Source: Microcoleus sp. FACHB-831 (GTDB taxonomy: Bacteria; Cyanobacteriota; Cyanobacteriia; Cyanobacteriales; FACHB-T130). From it: 64,000 bases of DNA. The notes under the pieces are model-generated. The model saw only the letters and a program-made list of their open reading frames with translations, had not been told where the DNA came from and did not search any database. The DNA lies in NCBI RefSeq assembly GCF_014695585.1, contig NZ_JACJON010000075.1, positions 1 through 64,000 of the forward strand. Direction: 5' to 3'. Position numbers and translations under genes: made by a program. Positions 1-8,086 of the stretch are shown one piece after another. Position 1 is the first letter of the stretch, and each line of letters starts with the position of its first letter.

Positions 1-520
1 TTATGAACGCTTACCACAAACTTCAGAAACTTTTATTTATATTGCGATGATACGTCTTATGGTTCGACGACTTGCATGAGTTTTGACTCAGTTTGACTTT
101 TAAAACATCCTCTAAAGTAGCGGTACAAAATGCGATCGCTTCTCCCGAGACTGGGCAAACAATAGCACTGTCTACACGCATACAAGCGTTAATTATATTA
201 AAAGCCCCAACACTGCCTCGGAGGTCTATAGATCTTTAGCTTTGTTGGGGTTTGAGTTTTGATACCAAGTGGCGTTCCTAAGCCTCAGTTTTCATGTTCG
301 CAGGTGTTGGCTTAATTCCAACGCAGGTAAGCGTTTCGTTTTTCCGCAGGCTAGCTTGGGTAAACTGAGTATAGTGAAGTCAGAGCAGACATTTTCAGGA
401 TATGGGTACTACTACACCTCTACCCCTTCAGAATACTTCGCTAAGGAGAGCGCGATCGCTCAGAAGGAAATCTTTGAATGTAATTTACTATAAATGCTTG
501 AATTTTAAGTGGTGATTTTT
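1..520. other. Intergenic / edge region without a convincing gene
   Basis: No reading frame here looks like a known protein. A 74-codon plus-strand frame (269-493) and a 52-codon minus-strand frame (181-23) are open but show no recognisable motif or clear ribosome binding site. The region holds HIP1 octamers (one at 132-139) and an inverted repeat CCCCAACA / TGTTGGGG (205-212 and 243-250, 30-nt loop), which could be a terminator or leader structure. The upstream neighbour lies outside the window. Confidence 0.5.
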
Positions 521-1066
521 ATGGTGCTGACTTCTAACGACTTTAGCGGCTTACTCAACGAGCGCTTCTTCAAAAATTTCTTTCCCATTCCAGCAACCAA
601 CTCTTTAAGATTGGGAGAGAGTACTCCCGACTTTCAACTGCTGGATATTACTCACAACAATAGAGTAAAATTGTCCAACTATAGAGGACAAAAACCAGTT
701 ATACTCGCCTTTACGCGCATCTTCACAGAAAAGCAATACTGCCCCTTGTGCTTTCCTCACATCAAAGCCATGAATGAAAACTACGAGGAGTTTACCTCTA
801 GGGGTGTGGAGGTGTTAATGATTACGAGTACAGATGAACAGCAGAGTCAAAAAGTTGTCCGAGACTTGGGCTTAAAGATGCCCTTACTCAGCGATTCCAG
901 CTGCTTGGTATTTCGGGCTTATGAAGTTGGTCAAGCACTGGGAGCGCCTTTACCAGGGCAGTTTATTTTAGACAAAGAAGGAAAACTCCGCTATAAACAC
1001 TTGTTTTCCTTCCTAGAGCCTAACGCCGATTTGAAGACGCTGCTAAACGCTGTCGAAAAGCTGTAA
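521..1066 (+). CDS. Redoxin / AhpC-TSA-like thioredoxin-fold protein
   Basis: Protein of about 181 residues with the thioredoxin-fold pattern of redoxins: an N-terminal PDFQL strand, the segment RVKLSNYRGQKPVILAF, and a cysteine pair in YCPLCFPHI where peroxiredoxins and TlpA-like proteins carry their active cysteine(s). The CxxC spacing points to a thiol-disulfide or peroxide-reducing role, probably cytoplasmic since no signal peptide is visible. I chose the ATG at 521; a GTG 12 bases upstream (509) is also open. It is followed 33 bases later by a small unknown gene on the same strand. The exact substrate (peroxide or protein disulfide) cannot be told from sequence. Confidence 0.75.
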   Translation: MVLTSNDFSGLLNERFFKNFFPIPATNSLRLGESTPDFQLLDITHNNRVKLSNYRGQKPVILAFTRIFTEKQYCPLCFPHIKAMNENYEEFTSRGVEVLMITSTDEQQSQKVVRDLGLKMPLLSDSSCLVFRAYEVGQALGAPLPGQFILDKEGKLRYKHLFSFLEPNADLKTLLNAVEKL

Positions 1067-1098
1067 AGTCAGGTAGTGTATGTACGAGGCATCATCAG

Positions 1099-1335
1099 AT
1101 GGATGAAACAATTAGAATTCGTTCAGTTGAAAAAAGCGAGTGGACTTCAATTCTTCAAGGGTTTCAGCCTGAGACAATACACCAAGTATTAGAAGTATAT
1201 CGGTCTGATGGGCAAAAGGCAGGAACCATCTGCGAATCCTTGGAAGGCCAATCTTTTATAAACGGGCAACCAAGAATTGTGTATGCTTCCTTACAGGCAG
1301 CAGCAACAGCACTTATAAAGGAACTTAGAATTTAG
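1099..1335 (+). CDS. Small hypothetical protein (78 aa)
   Basis: An unrecognised 78-residue protein starting MDETIRIRSVEK. It is hydrophilic, with no signal peptide or membrane segment, and has a compact mixed alpha/beta look ending in a predicted helix (SLQAAATALIKELRI). It follows the redoxin gene by 33 bases on the same strand and may be co-transcribed. Composition resembles its neighbours, so I treat it as a real gene, but no function can be assigned. Confidence 0.6.
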   Translation: MDETIRIRSVEKSEWTSILQGFQPETIHQVLEVYRSDGQKAGTICESLEGQSFINGQPRIVYASLQAAATALIKELRI

Positions 1336-1369
1336 GTTTTAGATTTATCACAAATCTAAATTCCAAAAT

Positions 1370-2383
1370 TTATAGGCGTATTTGTTGCAAATCGCTACGC
1401 GGATTAAACATGCGATTAGCCTTAATTTTCTCGTAATATTCGCGTTCAGTTGGAGTAATATCTTTGGGTGTGGCGATCGCTAGCTTCACCAGTTGATCGC
1501 TGCGTCCGCCTTTGGGATTTGGCCAGCCTTTGCCTCTCAGCCGCAGCGATTGACCGGAACGGACGCCCGCCGGAACGTTGACGCTAACTGTCCCATCAGG
1601 AGTTGGCACTTCAATAGACGCCCCCAGAACTGCTTCATCTGGAGTAATTGGCACTTCGCAGACGAGATTATCTCCCTCGAATTGGAAAAAGGAGTGAGGC
1701 TGAAGTTCTACATTTAAGTACAAATCTCCCCGTTGCTGATTGTAGGGGTTTACCAAGCCTTTCCCTTTGAGGCGAAGCCGACTGCCTTGTTTAGCACCAG
1801 CAGGAATACGAACATCAATATCTTCTTGACCTAGTTTCCAACGCTTTTGTACGCCGTGAAATGCTTCAGATAAAGTGAGGCTGATGGTGGCTTCTCTATC
1901 TGCGTTTGCCGTACTTGCCTGCTGATCGAATCCAACGTTAAACCCCCCAGGGCTACCAGTAGACGTGCGGTAGCTGGTGCGTTGTGCGGTGCGCCGCGTG
2001 CCAGTACCAGCAGTGCCAAAAGTACCCAACAAGTCATTTATGAATTCGTCGAAATTGGCGTACTGGCTGAAGTCGTAGCTGCCGCCACCGCCGAAATCAA
2101 CGTTAACTCCGGTTCCTCCCGCCGCTCCTGAAGGCCAGCCTTGTTCAGCTTGCTTCCAGTATTGACCAAACTGGTCGTATTTTTTACGTTTTTCTGGATC
2201 TGATAGAACTTCGTAGGCTTCGCTGACTTCTTTGAAACGAGCCTCAGCTTCTTTGTTGCCTGGGTTCATATCGGGGTGGTATTTTCGTGCCAGACGCCTG
2301 TAGCTTTTTTTTAATTCATCGGCGCTGGCGGTTTTAGTGATTCCCAGGATGGCGTAGTAGTCTTTAAAGTCTGTTGCTGGCAT
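1370..2383 (-). CDS. DnaJ-like co-chaperone without zinc finger (type II / CbpA-like)
   Basis: A 337-residue Hsp40. The J domain occupies about residues 6-72 with the HPD tripeptide in [10 protein letters not shown], which stimulates the ATPase of DnaK. A Gly/Ser/Thr-rich linker follows (about 85-150), then the two C-terminal beta-sandwich substrate-binding domains (about 160-325) with signatures such as [19 protein letters not shown] and [17 protein letters not shown]. The four CxxCxGxG zinc repeats of classical DnaJ are absent, so this is a type II protein like CbpA/DnaJB. It is transcribed away from the upstream P-loop kinase gene, 111 bases apart, on the same strand. It probably works with one of several DnaK paralogues typical of cyanobacteria. 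Confidence 0.9.
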   Translation of the reverse strand: MPATDFKDYYAILGITKTASADELKKSYRRLARKYHPDMNPGNKEAEARFKEVSEAYEVLSDPEKRKKYDQFGQYWKQAEQGWPSGAAGGTGVNVDFGGGGSYDFSQYANFDEFINDLLGTFGTAGTGTRRTAQRTSYRTSTGSPGGFNVGFDQQASTANADREATISLTLSEAFHGVQKRWKLGQEDIDVRIPAGAKQGSRLRLKGKGLVNPYNQQRGDLYLNVELQPHSFFQFEGDNLVCEVPITPDEAVLGASIEVPTPDGTVSVNVPAGVRSGQSLRLRGKGWPNPKGGRSDQLVKLAIATPKDITPTEREYYEKIKANRMFNPRSDLQQIRL

Positions 2384-2494
2384 CAGCCTGTCTCCTCATC
2401 CTTTAAGATTTAGTTTAATTTTTTTCTATGCTAACCCTGACGCGCCTATAACGCGGGTTTTGGCGAAGTGTTGCAATAACTCAGACTTAGAATA

Positions 2495-3034
2495 TCAAAA
2501 GCTTAACTGAGGTCGAGTTCGGTTTTTCCTTATAGGCGCGATCGCAATTTCCCTACTTGTCCCCCTCTGGCGGATCAGGCGATCTATTCCATCACTAAAA
2601 GCTGGTGGTGCATCCTGCAAGTGTCGGTGCATGTGCAAGATTGCTTCTTCAGGAACCACTCGCGATCGCTTGAGGTTCCGTTTTAGACATTCTTCAAGCG
2701 GCGTATCCACCCACAATCCGGTAATGCGGGTAAAGCCAGTAGCCAAGGCTAGAGAGATCGCTTCTTGCCGATGTTTGCAAACAGCATTTGTGGCGTCGTA
2801 AATTGCTGTACCTCCTTCTGAAGAGGCTATTTGCTCAACAGCTTGCCGAAATTGACGCTGTATTTCATTCCACACTAACTGCCAATCTCCCTGAATAATT
2901 TCATCTCCAAACAGAGAAGCGCGAATAGCGTCTGTAGAGATAATGCGGCGAGTCGGGCATTGTAAAATTAGTTGTTGCGCTAGAGACGATTTGCCACTAG
3001 CAGGAAGTCCTATTAGGAGAATTAGTCTAGTCAT
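2495..3034 (-). CDS. P-loop kinase-like ATPase (zeta-toxin / T4 PNK-type fold)
   Basis: A 179-residue soluble protein beginning with a strand followed by the Walker A loop GLPASGKSS (residues 8-16). The segment IISTDAIRASLFGDE and later YDATNAV resemble the AAA_33/zeta-toxin-like kinases that phosphorylate small molecules or nucleic acid ends. A lid-like Arg-rich stretch (CLKRNLKRSRVVPEE, about 126-140) fits the kinase fold. It sits between glgC and the dnaJ-like gene on the same strand, with a strong hairpin separating it from glgC. The substrate is unknown; no antitoxin partner is seen beside it, so I do not call it a toxin. Confidence 0.75.
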   Translation of the reverse strand: MTRLILLIGLPASGKSSLAQQLILQCPTRRIISTDAIRASLFGDEIIQGDWQLVWNEIQRQFRQAVEQIASSEGGTAIYDATNAVCKHRQEAISLALATGFTRITGLWVDTPLEECLKRNLKRSRVVPEEAILHMHRHLQDAPPAFSDGIDRLIRQRGTSREIAIAPIRKNRTRPQLSF

Positions 3035-3074
3035 CGAGATTCTAGATTTTAGATTTTAAATCCAAAATCATTGG

Positions 3075-3093
3075 AGGCGGAGAAACTCCGCCT
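3075..3093 (-). terminator. Hairpin between glgC and the kinase gene
   Basis: An 8-bp perfect stem AGGCGGAG / CTCCGCCT with a 3-nt loop lies 18 bases past the glgC stop codon. It has no strong uridine tract, so it may be a terminator, a 3' stabilising hairpin or a dispersed palindromic repeat. Confidence 0.5.
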
Positions 3094-3110
3094 GGGCAAA
3101 ATCCAAAATA

Positions 3111-4400
3111 CTAAATTACCGTGCCATCTGGAATCACGGCATTTTTCACAACAACGACGATGCCGCTACGGATGTAAAAACCCTCGCTTTCGCGCTCGGC
3201 TTCTTGCACCCTGTCTTTGTTGATAATTTGCACGTCGCGGCCAATGTAAGCATTTTTATCGATTATGGCGCGACGAATTCTGGTGTTGGCACCAATACCT
3301 AGAGGGGTGTTGCGGCTTTCCCAGCTTGCTTGTCGCTCGGCAAATGGTTGGTAGAAGTCGGCTCCCATAAGCAGGGAGTCTTCAATAGTGCAGCCTGCTT
3401 CAACGCGCGATCGCACTCCTAAAACCGAGTGATCGATCCGACATTCTTTCAAGATGCAGCCTTCGCCGATAATCGATTCCGTTACCTGGCAATCTAACAG
3501 CTTACTGGGAGGCAAGTAACGAGCGCGTGTGTAAATTGGCGCATCCTCATCGTAAAAGCTAAATGGCGGCTGCGGTTGCCGCGTAAGCGCCAAGTTTGCC
3601 TCGTAGAACGCCTCGATGGTTCCAATGTCTTCCCAGTAACCATCAAACAAGTAAGCCTGAACGTTATAGTCTTTAGCAGAAGCTGGAATAATCTCCTTAC
3701 CAAAATCTGTCTTTTCGGGGGATTCTTTCAACAGCTTGATCAGGACATCTTTTTTGAATACATAAATCCCCATCGACGCGATGTAAGGATTTTGTACAGC
3801 CTGTTCAGGTGTCAAGCCTAATATGGCTGTATCAACCTGCATCTGCTTGAGCGCATCCCCTTTGGGTTTTTCGCTGAAGTCAACCACTCGACCTGCATCA
3901 TCAATTTTCATCAAGCCGAAATCCGACGCACGGCGCTCATCCATCGGCACAACCGATAGGGTGATGTCAGCATTTGTGTCCCGGTGACGTTGCACAAACT
4001 GCCGATAGTCCATGCGGTAGAGGTGGTCTCCCGACAAAATCAGGTACTCATCCGCGTTCCACTCCTCTAACAGCCAGATATACTGGCGAACGGCGTCTGC
4101 TGTGCCTTGAAACCAGTTAGGGTTTTCTGGCGTTTGCTGAGCTGCTAGCACCTCGACAAACCCCTCTGTAAATCCAGAAAAGTTGTAGGCACGAGCAATG
4201 TGGCGATTCAGGGATGCGGAGTTAAATTGCGTCAAAACGTAGATCTTGAAAATTTCGGAGTTGATGCAATTACTGACTGGGATATCGATCAGGCGATACT
4301 TTCCTGCCAAGGGCACAGCTGGCTTAGCTCGCAGCTTTGTCAGCGGATAAAGGCGGGTGCCAGCGCCACCTCCGAGAATAATGCTTAAAACTTTTTTCAC
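3111..4400 (-). CDS. glgC: Glucose-1-phosphate adenylyltransferase (ADP-glucose pyrophosphorylase)
   Basis: Makes ADP-glucose from ATP and glucose-1-phosphate, the committed step of glycogen synthesis. The 429 residues match the family length. Visible features: the nucleotide-binding loop [12 protein letters not shown] (residues 9-20), [14 protein letters not shown], the catalytic region [12 protein letters not shown] with its Asp, the Glc-1-P motif region around [20 protein letters not shown], and a C-terminal left-handed beta-helix. Near the C-terminus [18 protein letters not shown] contains the Lys that binds the activator 3-phosphoglycerate in plant and cyanobacterial enzymes. It is divergent from cheB with about 190 bp of shared upstream DNA. 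Confidence 0.97.
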   Translation of the reverse strand: MKKVLSIILGGGAGTRLYPLTKLRAKPAVPLAGKYRLIDIPVSNCINSEIFKIYVLTQFNSASLNRHIARAYNFSGFTEGFVEVLAAQQTPENPNWFQGTADAVRQYIWLLEEWNADEYLILSGDHLYRMDYRQFVQRHRDTNADITLSVVPMDERRASDFGLMKIDDAGRVVDFSEKPKGDALKQMQVDTAILGLTPEQAVQNPYIASMGIYVFKKDVLIKLLKESPEKTDFGKEIIPASAKDYNVQAYLFDGYWEDIGTIEAFYEANLALTRQPQPPFSFYDEDAPIYTRARYLPPSKLLDCQVTESIIGEGCILKECRIDHSVLGVRSRVEAGCTIEDSLLMGADFYQPFAERQASWESRNTPLGIGANTRIRRAIIDKNAYIGRDVQIINKDRVQEAERESEGFYIRSGIVVVVKNAVIPDGTVI

Positions 4401-4589
4401 GAAAACCTCAAAGACTGCCAGTACACTCCCAAGTTTAGTGTCTGACCAGTCGCGGCACTTGGCAAGATTATTATCAATTGTGAATTATAACTAAAAACCT
4501 ATAAAATAAGCCTATATAAGGCTTATTACCATTTTTTTTCGCATAAATGGTCGTAATTCAGCATTTATTAGATTTTTTAATGGTTTTGT

Positions 4590-5765
4590 ATGCCGCGTTC
4601 TCGTATTCGAGTTTTCTTAGTAGAGGATTCCCCAATTGCTCTGACCATACTCAAGCGAATCTTGGCTACCTCGCCGGAAATTGAGGTGGTAGGAGAGGCT
4701 CGCACTGGCACAGAGGCCTTGGCGCTTATTCCCGCTTGTTCTCCAGACGTAATTTGCACAGACTTGTATATGCCGCAGATGAATGGAGTGGAATTCACGC
4801 GGGAAGTCATGTCCAAATTTCCTCGACCGATTTTGGTGATCAGTGCCGCCGTAGAAGAAAAGGATAGCGATAATGTTTTTCAACTGCTGCAAGCTGGTGC
4901 AATAGATATTTTTCCCAAGCCTGGTGCGGGGTTGCCATCCGATTACGAGCAAGCAAAGCAGGATTTGATCGGCAAGATTAAGCTACTTTCTGGGGTTAGC
5001 GTCTTTACCCAGCATCGTAGAGGGAGAGACAGTGAGTCTTGTAGAGACGCCGATTTATCGCGTCTCGGAGAGGGGGAGACTGGGAGACTAAACTCAAAAC
5101 GTGCTACGCACGGCGCAGCTAACAAAACTCAGCCTCCAGCGCCTAGCCCCCATGCCCCTAATTCCTTAAATGTAGCCCCCAGTTCCCAATCCCCAGCCCC
5201 GAAGGTGGTAGTAATTGGAGCGTCTACGGGTGGCCCGCAAGCCTTGCACGCGATTTTAACTAATTTGCCGCCTAGTTTGTCTGCGCCCGTGATTTGCATC
5301 CAGCATATCAGCGAAGGGTTTTTGCAAGGGTTGGTGGATTGGTTGGGTAAATCGTGTCAAATGCCAGTGAAAATTGCACAGCCTTTTGAGTTACCTCGAC
5401 CAGGAAATATTTATTTTGCACCGGAGCAGCGGCATTTAGAGTTGGATGCGAGTGGCCGATTTGTCTATTTAAACTCTCCTGCGGTGGGAGGTCATCGCCC
5501 TTCGATAACAGTAACTTTTAAGTCGGTGGCAGGTTTCTACGGGCGGTCGGCTGTGGGAATTTTGCTTACAGGCATGGGTAGAGATGGCGCAGAGGGTATG
5601 AAAGCGATCGCTGGGGTTGGTGGCCTTACTATTGCTCAAGATGAAGCTAGTTGTGTGGTGTTTGGTATGCCGCGTGAAGCGATCGCTCTAGGTGCTGCCA
5701 AGTATATTTTGCCTATAAATGCGATCGCTCCTCGGTTACTAAGTCGTTTTGGAACCTCGATTTAA
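4590..5765 (+). CDS. cheB: CheB-type protein-glutamate methylesterase/deamidase response regulator
   Basis: A 391-residue CheB: receiver domain (1-125) with phospho-acceptor Asp58 in CTDLYMPQMNG, and a C-terminal methylesterase domain (about 206-385) with the catalytic triad Ser212 (IGASTGGPQ), His239 (IQHISEG) and Asp332 (MGRDGAEG). It removes methyl groups from chemoreceptor glutamates and amidates. No cheR, cheA or receptor lies next to it, so its partner system is elsewhere. The interdomain linker (about 146-205) is unusually long and low-complexity; at DNA level it consists of dispersed-repeat and intergenic-like sequence (see findings). The ATG at 4590 directly precedes the conserved receiver start. 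Confidence 0.9.
   Translation: MPRSRIRVFLVEDSPIALTILKRILATSPEIEVVGEARTGTEALALIPACSPDVICTDLYMPQMNGVEFTREVMSKFPRPILVISAAVEEKDSDNVFQLLQAGAIDIFPKPGAGLPSDYEQAKQDLIGKIKLLSGVSVFTQHRRGRDSESCRDADLSRLGEGETGRLNSKRATHGAANKTQPPAPSPHAPNSLNVAPSSQSPAPKVVVIGASTGGPQALHAILTNLPPSLSAPVICIQHISEGFLQGLVDWLGKSCQMPVKIAQPFELPRPGNIYFAPEQRHLELDASGRFVYLNSPAVGGHRPSITVTFKSVAGFYGRSAVGILLTGMGRDGAEGMKAIAGVGGLTIAQDEASCVVFGMPREAIALGAAKYILPINAIAPRLLSRFGTSI
5039..5066. repeat. Dispersed palindromic repeat (TTGTAGAGACG family) inside cheB
   Basis: Begins TTGTAGAGACGCC and closes with the complementary CGCGTCTC, so it folds on itself. The same element recurs at 49864-49889, 50723-50750 and, inverted, 61037-61060. Here it is translated as part of the CheB linker. 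Confidence 0.7.
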
Positions 5766-5786
5766 ACCAAATTGGAAGAGTTTTTT

Positions 5787-6149
5787 ATGGTCAAGAAAAC
5801 TTGGTTGTTCTGTCTTGCCTTAATTTTGCTTTTTACCGTTTTGTCTCGTTGGGCAGTGGCTCAATCTTCCTTCGGACTAGAATCCCGCCTCTCTAGATTG
5901 GAAGGCGATAACTTGCTGCTGCGATCGCAGTTAAGTCGCCTTGAATCCCAAGTTTATCAATTCTCTAACCGCCCCGATTCTTCCCAACGAAATCAAGCGA
6001 ATACCCCACCGCCGCCCCTTGTTCCTCCCAGGTTAGACAGACGAGCTTCAACACGCGACCCAATTGTAGACCGCCTAGCTACACTCGTTGTTGAACTCAG
6101 GCAGCGTATCAACAAATTAGAGGCGCGAATAGCTGCTGTGGAAAAATAA
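5787..6149 (+). CDS. Small membrane-anchored or secreted coiled-coil protein
   Basis: A 120-residue protein. The N-terminus MVKKTWLFCLALILLFTV is a signal peptide or membrane anchor, followed by a heptad-rich segment (LESRLSRLEGDNLLLRSQL) typical of a coiled coil, a Pro-rich spacer (TPPPPLVPP) and a second short coiled coil (LVVELRQRINKLEARIAAVEK). I chose ATG 5787, preceded by a GGAAGAG ribosome binding site, over a TTG 15 bases upstream. It begins 22 bases after cheB stops, so the two are probably one transcript. Function unknown; likely a periplasmic oligomeric scaffold. Confidence 0.7.
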   Translation: MVKKTWLFCLALILLFTVLSRWAVAQSSFGLESRLSRLEGDNLLLRSQLSRLESQVYQFSNRPDSSQRNQANTPPPPLVPPRLDRRASTRDPIVDRLATLVVELRQRINKLEARIAAVEK

Positions 6150-6462
6150 ATAATTTTTGATGTTTATTGTTCATTTGTTCATCGCTCAGGGCAATGAACG
6201 ATAAATCATGTAAATATAGGCCACATACTAGCGAGCAATTGAGTGCAGAATCCTGCTTGCGGAGTTAATTTGTCTTACTTATTAGTAGATAATTGCTAGT
6301 TTTATAGTATTATTAAATAATCGAAATATGTACAAAATAATTATTGCATCCTATTTCTTCCTCGTCGAAATTAATATATCAGAAAAAATGAGGTAAGTCC
6401 AGGGTATAAATGTTTAAATCTCGTTCCCAGGTAACACCCCAAGAACGAGAAACATATCTGTA
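6150..6462. other. Convergent intergenic region
   Basis: AT-rich spacer between the coiled-coil gene (plus) and the FTR1 gene (minus). I see no gene. It contains the hairpin described separately at 6419-6450. Confidence 0.6.
6419..6450 (-). terminator. Hairpin downstream of the iron cluster
   Basis: Inverted repeat TCTCGTTC / GAACGAGA (8 bp, 16-nt loop) 13 bases past the stop of the FTR1 gene, followed on the minus strand by ATTTAAACATTTAT. Position suggests the end of the iron-uptake transcript. Confidence 0.5.
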
Positions 6463-7413
6463 TCAAGCTGATTTTGCGCTGCTAGCTTCTGTATCCTTTT
6501 TGGCAACATTTGGGCGACCGCCGAGGCTGCGGAAATAAAGGCCGCCGATAGCAACCAAAAACCCAATGTAACTAATTGCTTGAACTATATAGAGTTTATC
6601 GGTATAGCCAAACAAAGCACTAAGAAGCAGCCCTGGAAACTTGTCATCAGGTAAAACTTTTGTGGTATTCCAAACCATCGGCCCCAAAGTACACGATGGG
6701 TCTTTGGCAAACCTTTCGTAGTAAAAACAGAGGCTTGCCGAGGCACGATTCATCTTGGATAAACTAGCCACTGCTGTATCAAAGTGGCCTAGCGACGAGA
6801 CTACCAACCCAGCAACAATGAAAAGCAATAAAACGCCCATAACTTGGAAGAACAGGCGAATATTGATTTTGACACCTAATTTGAATAGCAATACGCCTAT
6901 ACCCGCTGCAACAGCTATGCCGCTAATTGCCCCAAGGGATGGAATTAAACCTTGTTCAAATTTGGCAACTATAAACAGGACAGTTTCAAAACCTTCTCGC
7001 AGAACTGCAATGAAAATTAGACTGAATACGCCCCAGCCAGCATTCCGCGCAAGAGCAGATGTCACCGCACCCTCAACTTGAGATTTCATAGAGCGTGCCT
7101 GCTTGGTCATCCAGATCAGCATCCAACTGAGCATAGCGATCGCTACTACACTGAAGGAACCTTCTAAAAGCGGCTCCATTATCGCTGCATAGGGAGAGTT
7201 TAAATTCGATAAGGTTTGAGCTAAATTACCCAGCAGTACGCCCACCATCGCACTTGCGGCAATCCCGGCTCCCACGCCAGCATATACCCAAATATTGAGG
7301 TTGCTCTGCTTGGCTTTTTTCAGGCAAGCCAGCACAATTCCTACAACCAAAGCAGCTTCAACGCCTTCTCTAAGGGTAATAACAAAGGTTGGTAAAGCAG
7401 AACTAAAATCCAT
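6463..7413 (-). CDS. FTR1-family high-affinity iron permease (EfeU-like)
   Basis: Integral membrane protein of 316 residues (from the ATG at 7413) with about seven hydrophobic segments. It carries both REGxE iron-binding motifs of the Ftr1/EfeU family: LREGVEAALVVG in the first helix and LREGFETVLFIV in the fourth. Ftr1 permeases take up iron that is oxidised to Fe(III) by a partner ferroxidase. The neighbouring multicopper oxidase would be that partner. The longer open frame up to 7479 adds a 22-residue Arg/Pro-rich stretch with no family resemblance, so I place the start at MDFSSALPTFVITL. It is the last gene of the minus-strand iron cluster. Confidence 0.9.
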   Translation of the reverse strand: MDFSSALPTFVITLREGVEAALVVGIVLACLKKAKQSNLNIWVYAGVGAGIAASAMVGVLLGNLAQTLSNLNSPYAAIMEPLLEGSFSVVAIAMLSWMLIWMTKQARSMKSQVEGAVTSALARNAGWGVFSLIFIAVLREGFETVLFIVAKFEQGLIPSLGAISGIAVAAGIGVLLFKLGVKINIRLFFQVMGVLLLFIVAGLVVSSLGHFDTAVASLSKMNRASASLCFYYERFAKDPSCTLGPMVWNTTKVLPDDKFPGLLLSALFGYTDKLYIVQAISYIGFLVAIGGLYFRSLGGRPNVAKKDTEASSAKSA

Positions 7414-7497
7414 ATTTTGAAAATTGAAATTTGCAATTGGGGAAGCAGTGCGTTGCGGAGGTTCTCTCCGTTGAAGCACCTGCCGTCATTGGGTATG

Positions 7498-7530
7498 AGA
7501 GAGTTATAAATTCATAACTCATAACTCTCT
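7498..7530. terminator. Inverted repeat between bacterioferritin and FTR1 genes
   Basis: Perfect 10-bp stem AGAGAGTTAT / ATAACTCTCT with a 13-nt loop, 17 bases downstream of the bacterioferritin stop codon. It may attenuate transcription into the permease gene or stabilise the upstream message. Confidence 0.5.
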
Positions 7531-7546
7531 AATGCCCCATTAGCTA

Positions 7547-7981
7547 TTAACTGAAATCACGCAACATCTTTTTGATTTCGATGGTATGCAGTTCTTCTTG
7601 ACCAATCATTGTGCGGGCGAATTCTTCCAAATAAACGCTGGCATCGTTGACAACATCTAGCAAGGATTTGTATAAGTCCAGCGCTTTTTTTTCGTGGTTT
7701 AGGCTTTCCTGCAAAATATCCTGTACCGTGTGTCTGTAGGTTTCCTCCATAGGAGCAATTCGCAGGCTGGGATGACCCTCTAAACCCGTGAGGATTTCTC
7801 CGACTTGTTGGGCATGCATTAGAGACTCATTGGCCTGCAACTTAAAAAACTCCACAATCGGAATCCGGTTTGGCCCAGTGACCATTAGGGAATAGTGAGT
7901 GTAGCGCACAACGCCTGCTAGTTCAAATTCCATGATGGAGTTTAGCAGGTCGGTGGTCTTCTTCTGGTCAAGTTCTCTCAT
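7547..7981 (-). CDS. Bacterioferritin / ferritin-like diiron protein
   Basis: A 144-residue four-helix ferritin-like protein. Candidate diiron ligands are in helix A (MEFELAGVVRYTHYS), helix B (ANESLMHAQQVGE, an ExxH), helix C (QESLNHEKKAL) and helix D (GQEELHTIEIKKML, a second ExxH). Members of this family oxidise Fe(II) and store Fe(III), or serve in redox protection. It lies between the HHH lipoprotein and the FTR1 permease on the same strand, which fits iron storage coupled to uptake. It is a little shorter than classical Bfr (about 158), and no obvious haem-ligating Met is evident, so a haem-free Dps/Bfr-like form is possible. Confidence 0.8.
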   Translation of the reverse strand: MRELDQKKTTDLLNSIMEFELAGVVRYTHYSLMVTGPNRIPIVEFFKLQANESLMHAQQVGEILTGLEGHPSLRIAPMEETYRHTVQDILQESLNHEKKALDLYKSLLDVVNDASVYLEEFARTMIGQEELHTIEIKKMLRDFS

Positions 7982-8086
7982 CAGTTCTTAGCTTCAGGAT
8001 TTTAAGTAGAGCGGGTTTAGGGATATTACAAATTATCCCATCGCTATTTTAGTGAAAACCACGCCTACAAAATTGTTAGTAATAAA

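Noticed and set aside
269-493. A 74-codon plus-strand frame
   Set aside because: No ribosome binding site, no motif, and a composition like non-coding DNA; kept only as part of the edge region.
2495-3034. Zeta-type toxin of a toxin-antitoxin pair
   Set aside because: The P-loop fold fits, but no antitoxin-like gene is adjacent and the neighbours are metabolic and chaperone genes.
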